The notes below the pieces were generated by a model, which saw only the letters and a list, made by a program, of their open reading frames with translations, ran no database searches and was not told the origin of the DNA. Shown here piece by piece: positions 27,901 through 42,900 of a stretch of 64,000 nt of DNA (position 1 is the first letter of the stretch; every line of letters starts with the position of its first letter). The position numbers were made by a program, and so were the translations under genes. Source of the DNA: Delphinapterus leucas (taxonomy: Eukaryota; Chordata; Mammalia; Artiodactyla; Monodontidae); NCBI RefSeq assembly GCF_002288925.2, contig NW_022098001.1, positions 9,459,094 to 9,523,093 of the forward strand, in the 5' to 3' direction.

Positions 27901-30900
27901 GGTACATGACNNNNNNNNNNNNNNNNNNNNNNNNNNNNNNNNNNNNNNNNNNNNNNNNNNNNNNNNNNNNNNNNNNNNNNNNNNNNNNNNNNNNNNNNNN
28001 NNNNNNNNNNATTAGTGATATTGAACATCCTTTCATGTGTTTGTTGGCAATCTGTATTATCTTCTTTGGAGAAATGTCTGTTTGGGTCTTCTGCCCATTT
28101 TTGGATTGGGTTGTTTGGTTTTTTTGATATTGAGCTGCATGAGCTGCTTGTAAATTTTGGAGATTAATCCTTTGTCAGTTGCTTCATCTGCAAATATTTT
28201 CTCCCATTCTGAGGGTTGTCTTTTCATCCTGTTTATGCTTTCCTTTGCTGTGCAAAAGCTTTTAAGTTTCATTAGGTCCCATTTGTTTATGTTTGTTTTT
28301 ATTTCCATTTCTCTAAGAGGTGGGTCAAAAAGGATCTTGCTGTGATTTATGTCATACAGTGTCCTGCCTATGTTTTCCTCTAAGAGTTTGATAGTGTCTG
28401 GCCTTACATTTAGGTCTTCAATCCATTTTCAGTTTATTTTTGTGTATGGTGTTAGGGAGTGTTCTAATTTCATTCTTTTACATGTAGCTGTCCAGTTTTC
28501 CCAGCACCACTTATTGAAGAGGCTGTCTTTTCTCCATTGTATATTCTTGCCTCCTTTATCAAAGATAAGGTGACCATATGTGCGTGGGTTTATCTCTGGG
28601 CTTTCTTTCCTGTTCCATTGATCTGTATTTCTGTTTTTGTGCCAGTACCATAGTATCTTGATTACTGTAGCTTTGTAGTATAGCCTGAAGTCAGGGAGCC
28701 TGGCTCCTCCAGCTCCATTTTTCTCTTTCAAGATTGCTTTGGGGACCTCCCTGGTAGTGCAGTGGTTAAGAATCCCCCTGCCAATGCAGGGGACACGGGT
28801 TTGAGCTCTGGTCTGGAAAGATCCCACATACTGCGGAGCAGCTAAACCTGTGTGCCACAACTACTGAGCCTGCACTCTACAGCCCACAAGCCACAACTAG
28901 TGAAGCCCACGAGCCACAACTACTGAAAGCCCGCACGCCTAGAGCCTGTGCTCCGGGACAAGAGAAGCCACTGCAATGAGAAACCCATGCACCGCAACAA
29001 AGAGTAGCCATTGCTCACTGCAATTAGAGAAAGCCTGCGTGCAGCAACAAAGACCCAACTCAGCCAAAAAGAATAAATATATTTAAAATAAATAAAGTAA
29101 AAAAAAAAGATTGCTTTGGCTATTTGGTGTTCCTGAGTTTCTGCATTTATGATTTGGAGTATTTCATATATGAAAATGTTTCTGTAGGGATATTTTATCC
29201 ACTTTGGACTCCTATGTTAGAGTTTTCCTCTGATTCATGATTAGATTTCTTGGACAGTAGTGTCATCAGCTAAAATATTGGAGTTCTCATTTTCTGTTTT
29301 ATTCTTGTAATGGTTTTATATGCATATCACCTGCCATTTTCTGCTCATTTTGAAATGTCTTATATTTTCCTCAACCACCAATAATAGGGAGCAATCAGAA
29401 CTCTTATACACTATGGATGGGAGTGTACATTGATAGTCACTTTAGAAAACAATTTGACTTTATCCAGTAAATTAAAAGATGCACTTAGCCTTCAACTTAT
29501 CAAATCTCCTTGAATAATTTATGGACACAAATATCAGGAGACATGCACATGGTTTATAGCACCCATGGCATTCTATAGCAAAAAATCAGAAGCTACTCAA
29601 ATGTCTGTTAACAGGAGACTGGAAAAATAAATTCATGTAGTAGGATACTGTGCTGTGATGGAAAACAAATAAACTAACCACAATAATAAACATAGATGTA
29701 TAGCAGGAGTATAATGTTGAGTGGAAAATTTGCAAATGAATAGAACCAGTGAATTCTGCTTATATAAAGTTAAAATTCATATAAAACTAATCAGTACAAA
29801 TGTGGGAAACTATAAATAAGAAAAAGGAATGATAAACGTAAAAATTCAGTATAGCGGTTACCTTCATGGGTTGGGTGGAGATAGATGACGGGATTGGAGA
29901 GTGACACAAAGGGGAGCAGAGGTACTGGTGGTATTGCATTTCTTAAGCTTTGGTGGTATTGTTGTTATTCATATCTTATGTGAGTGTTATAAATGTTTTT
30001 GTAAGTATTTAGTATATAATAACATTTTTATATGAATTATGCTACCAAAAATTATCATATTTTCAGAAGCTTATCTTTGGTTGATGTATTCTATCATCCG
30101 GAGGTTGAGGGTATTTCCAGTACCCTCAGGGAATGAGAATCAGGGAAGACATAAGAGTGAGAAAATAGGAAGAGGTGTCTGTAAAATCTTGCTTCTACTG
30201 AATCAGTTCTTCAGTGTGGCTTCACATATTTTTGTAGATGTATTGTGAGTTCTTTAACCATGGAGCAAATATATACACATATATATCCCATGTATGGAAA
30301 TGAAATGTTACTAAACAAATATAATTATTTTTGGATTATTTATTTTAACAATTTCTGCAGTTATTTCCCTTCCAGTGGTTTAGGTGATAAATGATAGATC
30401 AAATAATACAAAAGCTGATTTCCCCCTCAAACCAACTATGCATCTGGCCCAATCTATGTAATCTGACAAAAAACAGAGTTCACTAAATAAAAATCCTCTC
30501 ATTTACCTTCTCCAGTCCCTTGAGTCAAGTCCATGTCTGCCTGAGCTGCTTAAATGTGATCCTAAGTTGGTAGGCTCAGGAAGGAAATATATTTGAAGGG
30601 TTGATGTAGGGAGAAAAAAATAGAATGTTGTCTAACATGTATGCTTGGAGCTCTTTTCTGATTCCACCTGTGGCACATGAATAACTCCACCAATCAGATG
30701 AGTCTCACGTGAGTCTGCTGCATTTTCTACTAATGTGGCCTAAATAGTCTCTCAAAAGAGCTTCCCCTCCTAATCCTTTTCCTGCTTCTTTCACCAGACT
30801 TTTACTGATCATCTACTACATAGAGTTTTATTGATCATCTATTCATATTGATCCCTACTACATATGCTAGGGGTATGAATATAATTTACATATAGTGTAA

Positions 30901-33900
30901 GGATAGATAGATACACACATACACTTAACTGAAAAGAATATAAACAAAAACTGAAATCCCAGAAAATGAGGAATTAATTATTTGTGAGGGAAAGGTAAAG
31001 GATCTCAAAGAAAAGGTAAATTTGAGTTAGTCTTAAATAGTAGGATTTTAACAAATGATTCTAAATATATACTTATTGAATAAAGGATATAGAAGTAAGG
31101 AGGATATAAAGATCTCTTACTGTATGCTAAACGCTTAGGAAGAACTTCACAGCTCTCTAAATGTCATCCCAAGTATTTTCAGTTTGCTTAGATATATGAT
31201 AAACATATTGTCTGAAACAAAAGTTGAAATATACAGTGTGATGAGGGTAGAGAAAATCTGAAATTGCTGCTTTTTCAGAAAATTCAGGATGTATCTTTAT
31301 ATCGTCCATATTATACTTCAGTTATGGAAATGCAAATGTCCTTAAGTGATCTTCTGACCTGTCCATATCTGTCAACTGGTAACTGCTAACAGGGTTAGGT
31401 ACAAATGTTGACATTCGTTTTGTAGGGTGAATAATCCTAAAGAAAACATAGGAATTCTACTTCTGAATATTCTTATTTTACACAATAAACATATTGCCAT
31501 CACTTATTAGTAACTACAAATTTTGCACATGCATTTATTTTAACACAGAAAGTGTAAGCTAAGGAAGACCAGTAGAGTCAACATTTGTTCCAGGATTTTA
31601 TTGTCAATGAAGACGTATGAGGAAATGTTGGAAAAAGTGAATATGGGAAACTCATAATTTTTTTTGTAACGTGAAAATGTATCCTCTGAAAAAAATCACT
31701 TACTATGAAAAATATTGGATTTCCCTAGGTAACCATGGGCATGACTCATAACCCTCTTAACCTCAAATTCATCTATCAGCTAGTGGTGATGATATTAATC
31801 TCATATGATTTGAGAGGGATTCATTGAAATGATATGAATAGAAGAACATGTAAGGTATTCCACTATACAATTGTAAGGTATCATTTGATCTGAGATAACA
31901 TAGTATAGTGGTTAGGAGTGCAGTTTCTAGAGTCAGACTGCCTGGTTTTGAATCCTAGCCTTATCATCGATCAGTTCTAATATCTCAGGGAAACCAGTTC
32001 ACTTCCAAAAACCTCATTTTTTTTTTTCAGGAAAATGGAAATAGTAATAGAAATTACATCACAGGGTAGAATTAAATATAGTATGTGAAGAATAATACAT
32101 GTCATAAAGTAAATGTTAGTTATTATCTTTTTAATATTGTAGCAGTAATTGGTCTTCTTTATAATAAAAATACTAATATCAATTATATCCTTCATCTCTC
32201 ATTCTTATAAAGGAATCAAATGAAACTAGGTAATCTGAAGAAAGTTATGACAGGAGAATCAATCTCATGGAAAACTTTCATGTAGTTTAATATCAAATAC
32301 TTAAAATGAACAGTGGCAAATTCATTAACAAAGGATCAGTAAAATTTTAAATGGCAAAAAACAAGGTTAAAATACAAATTGGGAAAACATAAAATGTATG
32401 ATATGTTATAAAAATAAATCATAAATACTCTTAACAAAAAAATAGGGCAAAGGGCATCAACAGGCAATTCTCAAAAGAAATACAAATGATTAAAAGCATT
32501 AAAAGGGGGCTTCCTTGGTGGCGCAGTGGTTGAGAGTCCGCCCGCCGATGCAGGGGACACGGGTTCGTGCCCCGGTCCGGAAAGATCCCACATGCCGCGG
32601 ACCGGCTAGGCCCGTGAGCCATGGCCACTGAGCCTGCGCGTCTGGAGCCTGTGCTCCGCAACGGGAGAGGCCACAACAGAGAGAGGCCCGCGTACCGCAA
32701 AAAGAAAAAAAAAAAAAGAAGCATTAAAAGGTGTTCAACCTCAGTAGTAACCAAAGACATGTAGACTGGCAAAGAAGAAAATATCCAGTATTGGTTGAGG
32801 GTATAAGGAAGAGGCCTGCAAATTCATGCATTATTGGAGAAAGTGTAAAATGGTGCTTTGTTTCTGAAGGACAATTTGACAACTTTTATTGTTTAAAATG
32901 TTCGTTCTTTTTAATCCGGCAGATAGACTTCTAGACATTTATTCTAAAGGAGAGAATTTTAAAAGTGCAGAAAGATGTTTGTATACAGCATTGTTTATAA
33001 TAGTAAAAATTTTAAATGACTTAAATTTCTAATAGCAGGTATTGGTTAAATCATCTATGGTACATTCCTTTACTAGAATATTATTCACCTGTTGAACTGA
33101 TAATGTAGTTTATTCTTTAATCATTCAACAAATATTTGAGTGTATGAGACCATTCAGGGCTTCTCTGATGGCACAGTGCTTAAGAATCTGCCTGCCAATG
33201 CAGGGAACACGGGTTCAAGCCCTGGTCCGGGAATATCCCACATGCCACGGAGCAACTAAGCCCATGTGCCACAACTACTGAGCCTGCGCTCTAGAGCCCA
33301 AGAGCCACAACTACTGAGCCCACGTGCCACAACTACTGAAGCTCGCATGCCTAGAGCCCATGCTCCGCAACAAGAGAAGCCACTGCAATGAGAAGCCCGC
33401 ACACAGCAAGGAAGAGTAACCTCCGCTCGCTGCAACTAGAGAAAGCCCGTGTGCAGCAATGAAGACCCAACACAGCCAAAAATAAAATTAAATAAAATTT
33501 TTAAAAAAGACCATTCATCCAGTGAAAATGATGATGTAATTTATGCATTCCATCATCCAACAAATATTTAAGTATATACTCTGTGTTCTGCAGTAGGCAT
33601 ACTTGGTGAATGATACAAAGACTCTGCCCTTATATTCCTGTTCTTTATTCACAGAGAAATGTTTTCATGATATTTTTCATGAAAAAGCAGATTTTAAAAG
33701 AGCTTGTATACTGTGATTCCATTTATATGAAATTTAGGTAATAAAATATCAATATTCAAGTTATAGATTATATCTAAGCATTTGCCTACTGAGAAGTTTG
33801 GATGGATGTTCATGAAAATGTAGTGGTTTTTCTTGGAAGCTAGAATTTGGAGATGATTATTACATTCTACTTTATAATTTCTCTCATTTATTTTTTAATA

Positions 33901-36900
33901 TTTTTATATTAGTATGAAAGAAATTAAAGATCATAACAGTAGAATATGTCATATTCATGACATTGACTTGATGAAACCTTGTGGTGCGGTGCTTACCACA
34001 AAATATTTTTTCATATGATGTTATGACTTCTGAACTGTAAGTTTATGTTAATATAGTGTTACCCATTTTTTGGAATAATTTAATTTAATATAATTACAGG
34101 ATGGAATCAAACAGTATCCAAGTACTTCAGGATCTGCTATCAAAACAGCTGCTTTAATCAGTGACCCAGGTTTAGGCCTGCAAGCATACGGCCAACAGGT
34201 AAGCAGGAAAGATATCACTTCTTCTGTAGAGCATTGGATAGCAGAATGCAATAACTGAGTCATTTTATAGTAGTAAAGTTGTGTTTGTTTGAAAATGAGG
34301 CTAAAATTATATCACTAAGAGAGATTGGAAAAGAATTTCCTTGAGCCTTCAGAGAACATTAAAATTTCAGCTGATCCTGGACAACATACTCCGGGGAAAT
34401 GATTTCTTGATACATATGAAGAAGATTTTAGTGGCAGAAGTTGAAATAACTATCTTATTGGAAAAGAGATAATGATATAGAATAAGAATATATATAGGTT
34501 GGTATCTTCTTGGGTCAAGAAAAGAAAGAATGTCAGATGCTAGTTTCAGTTTTTTAAATCTTTGAAGTGGTCATAAAATTGACTAATACATCATCATCAA
34601 CTAATACATGTAGAGTTTTTATGTTTATATTTACATTTATAACATACATTAATATCATGTCCCAGAAATTTCATGTTTAATTTATGTCCATTTTTAAAGA
34701 CTGGTATTGAAATTGTTTGTATCATATGATAATACTAGCTTAAGAAACAATCTTTTTGATACTTGAGAATGTCAAATGTGTTCAGCTACCCAGCTAAGAT
34801 AACCAATAGACTACAAAGATATTATTAAGAGAAGAGAAATGTCCAATTTTGTGGAACCGTATATTGAAAAAGACATGTCTAAGAGTGCGTGATACCTAAT
34901 AATGCCATTTGGAAGTACATTTATTAGCAAATGACTAGCATTAAGTTTCAGAAACACTGTGTAAAAATAAAGGGAGGAGATGTGGAATTAGAGATACTAG
35001 GCTTCTAATTTTTATTCTGTCACTTACAAGTCAGTATTACTTTGAAGCCTTAAAAAAAATCACTTCTCCTTTGATCCTGTTTCCTTATCTGTTAAAGAGA
35101 GAAAGAGAGAGAAAGGAATGATGATGATGATGGTGGTGGTGGTGGTGGTGGTGATATCCTGTCATATATCTCAAGACTTTTGTAAGAAACTAAAAAGCTT
35201 TTGGAAACAAAAAGCATTTTATAAATATAAATTATTCTTATTCTTATTGCTATTAAGGTACACATGTTGAATTACTCTAGTAATTGGTAAAATAATAATA
35301 CACTATGATTTTGCAAGTGTGGCTGCTCTGTATATGCATCTGTTTCAGGTAGATTTTGCACACTGAAGAATGGTAATTGATCCAAAAGCATAATTCCCCC
35401 CCCCAAAGAAAAACTTGGATCTTTCCTAAGCACCTAAACTCATAGTCAAATTGAATGTATAAATGTGACTGAATAGCTGTCAAGAAATCTATAAAACTTT
35501 TTCAACATTGATTCACTGAGAAGGAGTACACCAAAACACTCACATCCCTGCCCCACCAACCTAGGGCCAGGGAGTTTAAAACTTTACATCAAGGGCCTAG
35601 ACAGCCCCAAGACCACAGCAGCCCCACAGCCAGCTGTAAGACCTAACCCACCAACTCATAGACCGGCACCATCCTGGGATGCCCTGGGACATAGCCCCAC
35701 CAATCAGCAAGCCTACATTAGCTCCAAAACCAGTCTCATGACCCAGTCCTGCCAACCGGTAGACCAAGACCAGGACTTCCCTGACCTTGCAGCCAGCTGT
35801 GCCAGGACCTAGCCTCCCTACCAGTGGCTGACAGCCCGTACACAAGGCAGGTCCTGGCAACCAACCAGACAGGGCCAGCCACGCCTACCAGCACACCTGT
35901 AGAAGTCAGCCTGCCACAACAGAAGGACCCAGGCAGTCCACAGAGAGAGCATCCCTAAATCATATAGGTCTGGTGACCAGACAGGAGTGCACTTCTGGCC
36001 CCATAGTATGTTTCCTACATAAGACCACTTCTCTAATATCAGGAAACATAACCAACCTACAAAATGCATAGAAATGAAACAGTGAATAGTCAAAATGAGG
36101 TGACAAAGAAATATGTTCCAAACAGAGGAATAAGATAAAACTCCAGAAGAAGAACTAAGTGGAGATAAGCAATCTACTCAATAAAGAGTTTAAGATAATG
36201 ATCATGAAGATGCTCAAAGAACTTGGGAGAAGAATGGATGAGCAGAGTTAGAAGTTTTTAACAAAGTTAGAAAATATAAAGATGAACCAAACAGAGCTGA
36301 AAAATGCAATAATTGAAATTAAAAATACTCTAGAAGAAATCAACAAAATGATACAGAGGAACAGATCAGTGAACTGAAAGAATAGTGGAAATCACTGAAG
36401 TGGAACAGAAAAAAGAAAAAAAATGTTTTAATAAGGACAGTTTAAGAAACTTCTGGGACAACATCAACCACACTAACATTCACATTATAGAGGTCCCAGA
36501 AGGAGAAGAAAGAGAGAGAAAGGGGTGGAGAACTTATTTGAACACATAATAGCTGAAAATTTCCCTAACCTGGGAAAGGAAATAGACATCCAGGTCTGGG
36601 AAGCACAGAGTCCCAAACAGGATCAAACCAAAGAGGACTGTAACAAGACATGTTCTATTTAAAATGGCAAAAATTAGGCCTTTCTCACCTTCTAAGATGG
36701 CTTGCACTCTGTCTGTGGAATGTGTTTCTCCCAAGGCCGCTCTCACCTTCTGAGATGGCCCACATTCTGTCTGTGGATGTGTTTCTCTCTAAATAAACCC
36801 ACTTCTTATCTAAAATAAAATAAAATGACAAAAATTAAACATAAAAAGAGACTATTAAAAGCATCAAGGAGGGCTTCCCTTGTGGTGCAGTGGTTGGGAG

Positions 36901-39900
36901 TCCGCCTGCCAACGCAGGGGACACAGGTTCGTGCCCTGGTCCGGGAGGATCCCACATTCTGCGGAGCGGCTGGGCCCGTGGGCCATGGCCACTGGGCCTG
37001 CATGTCCAGAGCCTGTGCTCTGCAACGGGAGAGGCCACAGCAGTGAGAGGCCCATGTACCGCAAAAAAAAAAAAAAAAGCTCAAGGAAAAAGCAACAAGT
37101 TATATGTAAGTGAACTCCCATTAGGCTATCAGCTGACTTTTCAGCAGAAACTCTACCGGCCAATTGGGAATGGCATGATATATTTAAAGTGATGAAAGGG
37201 AAAACCTACAACCTACCCAGCAAGGCTTTCATTCAGATTTGAAGGAGATATCAAAAGTTTTACAGAAAAGAAAAAGTTAAAAGAGTTTAGCACCACGAAA
37301 CCAACCTTACGAGAAATGTTAAAGGGACTCCTCTACATGGAAAAGAAAAGGCCACAACTAGAAATGTGAAAATTACAAAAGGAAAAATACCATTGTTAAA
37401 GGCAAATATATAGTAAAGGTAGTGTATTAACCACTTATAAAGCTAGTAGAAGTTGAAAAATAAAAGTCATAAAATCATCTATATCCACAATATGTAGTTA
37501 AGGGATACAAAAAAACAAAATGATATAAAATATGGAGTCATAACTAGCAAATTTGGGGGGAGCAGTAGAAAAATGCAGGGTTGTTAAAATGCATTTGATC
37601 TTAAGAGATCAGCAACATAAGATAACCATATGTATAGAGAGATTGCTATATATAAACTTCATGGTAACCACAAACCAAAAATCTGTAACACATACACACT
37701 CAAAAGAGAAAAAGGAATACAAACATAACATTAAGGTAGTCATCAAATAAAAAAGGAAGAGAACAAAAGAAGAAAGGAAAGAAAATGAACTACAAAACAA
37801 CCCCAAAACAAATAATAAAATGGCAATAAAAACATACCAATCAAAAATTACTTTTGATTGGGAGATCAAGATGGCAGAGTAGGAGGATGCTGAACTCAGG
37901 TCCCCCACAAACACATCAAAAATACATCTACTTGTGAGAACAAACTAGATTTGCAGAAAGACAGTTCTACAACCAAGGCTGTAAGGAAAGATCTACAGAG
38001 TCAGGTAGGAAGTGAAGGGAAGCAATCAGGTCAGGACCTGCACCCCTAGAAGGAGACACAGAAGAGGGGGCGATATCATGGGCTCAGAGATCCTCCCTGG
38101 GGAGTAAGGGGTTCAAAGTACATGTTGGGAACCCCAGCTCTGAGACCCAACATCAGGAGGACAAGTCCCCTTAGCTGGTTTGAAAACCAGCAGGACTTAC
38201 TGGAGGGCTGTAAGAAGCCTAGACTCCACTCATGCTTGCTTACTCACAAAACAAGGTGGAGGAAGCAGATTGAAGCTACCCAGGGCTCTGGCCAGTTTCC
38301 CATGGCCATCCCAGCACATGCCCCAGCCTGCACCAGGCACCTGCTCTGGCCCCTCTTTGTTTGGTGCTATTTCCTTCTAAGATGAAGGTGCCATTATCAG
38401 GAGGGAGGAGAGTGCACACTTAGAGGGAAAGGAACCAGCTCAGAATCAACAAAGCAACTGATCAACAAGCACTGATCAACAAGCACTGATCCTCAGTGCT
38501 TCTGCTCCAGCAATTTTGGACCCACCCCCACCCCTGATAGGGTGGTGATGGACACTGAGTATAGGAGAGGCCCTTGCTTATACCTGGTGCTGGCTTCAGT
38601 CCACAAAGGTGATAGCTGCCACAGCAACCTGGGGGAAGATGTGACCTGTGCTCACTTCATATCCAGCTCTCCCATCAAACAACTGGGCACATGATGACTG
38701 CATAGGGACACTCCCATAAAAGGACACCCCTTCAAGACCAGGATAGGTAAACTGTTTCACCTAATTTCATAGAGATATAAAAAGTTAAAATGAGAAGACA
38801 GAGGAATTTTTCTCAAATGAAAGAACAAGAAAAAACTCTGAAAAAAAATGAAACAGATAAATAATTTACCACATAGAGAATTTATAGCATTAGTAATAAG
38901 AATGTTCACTGAACTTGTGAAAATAATGGAAAACACAGTGAACATTTTAACAACAGACTAGAAAATGTAAAAAAGGACCAGTCAGAGCTGAGGAATACAA
39001 CACCTAAAATGAAAAACACACTAGAAGTGATTAACAGGAGACTGTGTGATACAAAAGAATGCATAAGTGACCTGGAAGGGAGAAAAATTAAAATCACCCA
39101 ATAATAAAAAGAACACCAAAATTTTAAAATGAGGACAGTTTAAAGGACCTCTAAGACAACGTCAAGTGTACTAACATTCGCATTATATGGGTCCCAAAAT
39201 GAGAAGAGAGAAAGGGATTGAAAATGTATTTCATGAAATTATGGCTGAAAATTACCCAAACCTGAAGAAGGAAATAGATATACAGATATAGGAAATACAG
39301 AGAGTCCCAAACAAGATGAACCCAAAGAGACCCACACCAAGACATCATAATTAATTGGCAAAAGTTAACAATAAGGAGAAAATTTTAAAGGCAGCAAGAG
39401 AAAAAAAGCCACATACAGCCCCATAAGGCAATCAACTAATTTTTCTGCAGAAAGTTTGCTGGCCAAAAGGGAATGACATGATATATTTAAAGTGCTGAAA
39501 GGGAAACACCTACAACCTGGGATAATCTGCCTGGAAAGTTTATCATTCAGAACTGAAGGAGAGATAAAGAACTTATCAAACAAAAACTGAAAGAGTTTCT
39601 CAATATGAAACTAGCCCTAAAAGGAGTGTTTAAGGGTCTTCTCTAAGAGGAAATAAAAGGCTACAGCAAGAAGAGTTTATAGAAAAGGAAAAATCCCACT
39701 AATAAAGTCAAATATATAGTAAAGGCTGTGGATCAGCCACCTAAATAAGCTAGTATGAAGATTAAAAGACAAAACTTGTAAAATCAATTATAACTAAATA
39801 AACGGGATAATCATGAAGATGTTAAATATGAAATTAAAAACACAAAACCTGGGGGAGGGGAGTAAAAAATGTAGAGATTTTAGAATATGTTTGAACTTAA

Positions 39901-42900
39901 ATGATTATCAGTTTAAAACAAATATAGTTTTACATCAACATATATGAACCCCATTAAAACCACAAATCAAACCCCCACAATTAATACATAGAAATTGGAG
40001 AGAAAGGAACACAGGCATACCACTAAAGAAAATCATCAAACCACAAGGGAATAAACTAAAAGAAGAAGAAATGAAAAGAACTACAGAAACAATCAGAAAA
40101 CAAGTTACAAAATAAGTACATACTTATCAATAATCACTTTAAATGTCAATGGACTAGATACTCCAATGAAAAGTCATAGGGTGGCTGATTGGATTAAAAA
40201 AAAAATCCAGCTACATGTTGCTTACAGGAGATTCATATCAGAGCTAAAGACACACAGATTGAAAGTGAGGGTATGGAAAAAGGAATTTCATGCAAATGGA
40301 AATGGCAAACTTCCAGTAGCAATACTCAGACAAAATAAACTTTAAAATAAAGACTATAACAAAAGAAAAAGAAGAGCATTATATAATGATAAAAGAATCA
40401 ATACAAGAAGAGAATAGTATACTCATTAACATATATGCACCTAATACAGGAGCACCTAAATATATAAAGCAAATGTTAACAGACCTAAAGGGAAAAATTG
40501 ACAATAATATAAATAGTAGGAGTAGTCCACTTACATCAATGGACGGATCATCCAGAAAGAAAATCAATATGGCATAAGTGGTCTTAAATAACACAATGGA
40601 CCAGTTGGACTTAATAGATATCTACAGAACATTACATCCTAAAGCAGAAGAATACACATTCTTTTTGAGTGCACATGAAACATTCTCAAGGATAGATCAC
40701 ATGTTAGGCCACAAAACAAGTCTCAACAAATTTAAGAGGATAGAAATTACATCAAGCATTTTCTCTAACAAATGTTATGGAACGAGGAATCAATTAAAGA
40801 AAAGTGGGAAAAGAATGAACACGTGGAGACTAAACAACAACCTACTAGAAAACCAATGGGTCAATGAAGAAATCAAAGAGGAAACTAGAAAATACCTCCA
40901 GATAAATGAAAATGGAAATGCAACACTCAAAACTGTATGGGATGCAAAGACACAGTAATCAAAGCAGCGTGGTATTGGCACAAAAACAGACATATGGCTC
41001 GATGGAACAGAATAGAGAGCCCAGAAACAAACCCACATACCTATGGTCAATTCATCTTTGACAAAGGAGGCAAGAATATACAATGGGAAAAAGACAGTCT
41101 CTTCAGCAGGTGCTGTTGGGAAAGTTGGACAGTCACATGTGAACCAATGAAGTTAGAACATACCCTCACACCATACACAAAAATAAACTCAAAATGGCTT
41201 AAAGACTTAAACGTAAGACACCATAAAACTCCTAGAAGAGGTCATAGGCAAAACATTCTCTGACATAAATCATAGCAATGTTTTCTTAGGTCAGTCTCCC
41301 AAGACAATAGAAATAAAAGCAAAAATAAATTGGAGTGAATCAAACTGACAAGCTTTTGTATGGCAAAGGAAACCACACAAGGAAAAGACAACCTATGGAA
41401 TGGGAGAAAATATTTACAAATGATGCAACCAACAAGGGCTTAACTTCTAAAATATACAAACAGCTCATACAACTCAACAACAACAACAAAAAACAACCCA
41501 ATTGAAAAATGGGCAGAAAACCTAAACAGACATTTCTCCAAAGAAGACATACAGATGGCCAACAGACACATGAAAAGATGCTCAACATCTCTAATTATTA
41601 GAGAAATGCAAATCAAAACTGCAATGAGGTACCACCTTGCACCAGTCAGAATGGCCATCATTAAAAAAAAAATCTACAAATAACAAATGCTGGAGAGGGT
41701 GTGGAGAAAAGGGAACCGTCCTACACTGTTGATGGGAATGTAAATTGGTACAACCACTATGGAAAACAGTATGGAGTTTCCTCAAAAAACTAAAAATAGA
41801 GTTGCCATATGATCCAGCAATCCCACTTCTGGGCATATATGCAGACAATAATTCAAAAAGATACATGCACCTCTATGTTCATAGCAGTACTATTTACAAT
41901 AGCCAAGCCCTGGAAACAACCTAAATGTCCATCAACAGATGAGTAAAGAAGATGTGGTACATATATACAATGTAATACTACTCAGCCATAAAAAAGAATG
42001 AAATAATGCTATTTGCAGCAACATGGGTAGACCTAGAGATGATCATACTAAGTGAAGTAAGTCACAAGAAGAAAGACAAATACCGTATGATATCACTTAT
42101 ATGTGGAATCTAAAATATGACACAAATGAACTTATCTACAAAAGAGAAACAGACTCACAGACATAGAGAACAGACTTGTGGTTGCCAAGGAAGTTGGGGG
42201 TGGGGGAGGAATGGAGAGGGAGTTTGGGGCTAGCAAATGCAAACTAGTATATATAGAATGGATAAGCAATAGGTCCTACTACTGTATAGCACAGGGAACT
42301 ATGTTCAATATCTTGTAACAAGCCATAATGGAAAACAATATTTAAAAGGTTGTATGTTTGTGTGTATATGTATAATATATATATAACTGAATCACTTTGC
42401 TGTACAGCAGAAATTAACACAACATTGTAAATCAGCTACACTTCAATTTTTTAAAACTATATGGGATGCAGCAAAAGTAGTTCTAAGAGGGAAGTTTATA
42501 GCCATATAGGCCTTCCTCAAGAAAGAAGAAATATCTCAAATAAACAACCTAACCTATCATCTAACAGAATTAGATAAAGAAGAATAAATGAAGCTCAAAG
42601 TCACAGAAGGAAGGAAATAATAAAGATCAGAGAGGAAATAAATAAGATAGAGACCAAAAAATGCAAATAAAAGATCAATGAAACCAAATACTGGTTTTTG
42701 AAAAGATAAACAAAAGTGATAAACCTTTAGCAAGACTTACCAAGAAAAAATGAGAAAGAGCTCAAATCAATAAAATCAGAAATGAAGAAGGAGAAGTTAC
42801 ATTGGCACCATAGAAATACAAAGGAGCATAAGAGATTACTACAAACAATTACATGTCATTAAAATGGACAACCCAGATGAAATGGACAAATTCCTAGAAA

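Larger units (their letters stand above)
27281..29137 (-). mobile_element. 5'-truncated L1, minus strand, interrupted by a SINE and an assembly gap
   Basis: The 3' end is at about 27291 (T-run, aacatctttattggcgtata). It runs to about 29128, with 100 N at 27911-28010 and a SINE at 28743-29106. Short flanks ctgttctgag and tgttcctgag look like an imperfect target-site duplication. The ORF2 pieces (28057-28308 and 28429-28860) cover only the C-terminal part. Confidence 0.88.
35515..37856 (+). mobile_element. L1 with 5' UTR and ORF1 but cut off at the start of ORF2
   Basis: Contains a 5' UTR-like GC-rich part (about 35540-36000), ORF1 remnants (about 36080-37330, with signals such as gaggtcccagaaggagaaga and cagcagaaactctaccgg), and the inter-ORF spacer. 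It stops after about 40 nt of ORF2 at 37856, where another L1 5' UTR begins. It contains two nested insertions (36677-36821 and 36871-37078). ORF1 has many stops. Confidence 0.75.

Noticed and set aside
35597..36093. Two overlapping minus-strand open stretches (87 and 91 codons), Gly/Cys/Trp-rich
   Set aside because: They are antisense readings of a GC-rich L1 5' UTR, with no conserved motif and no splice context.
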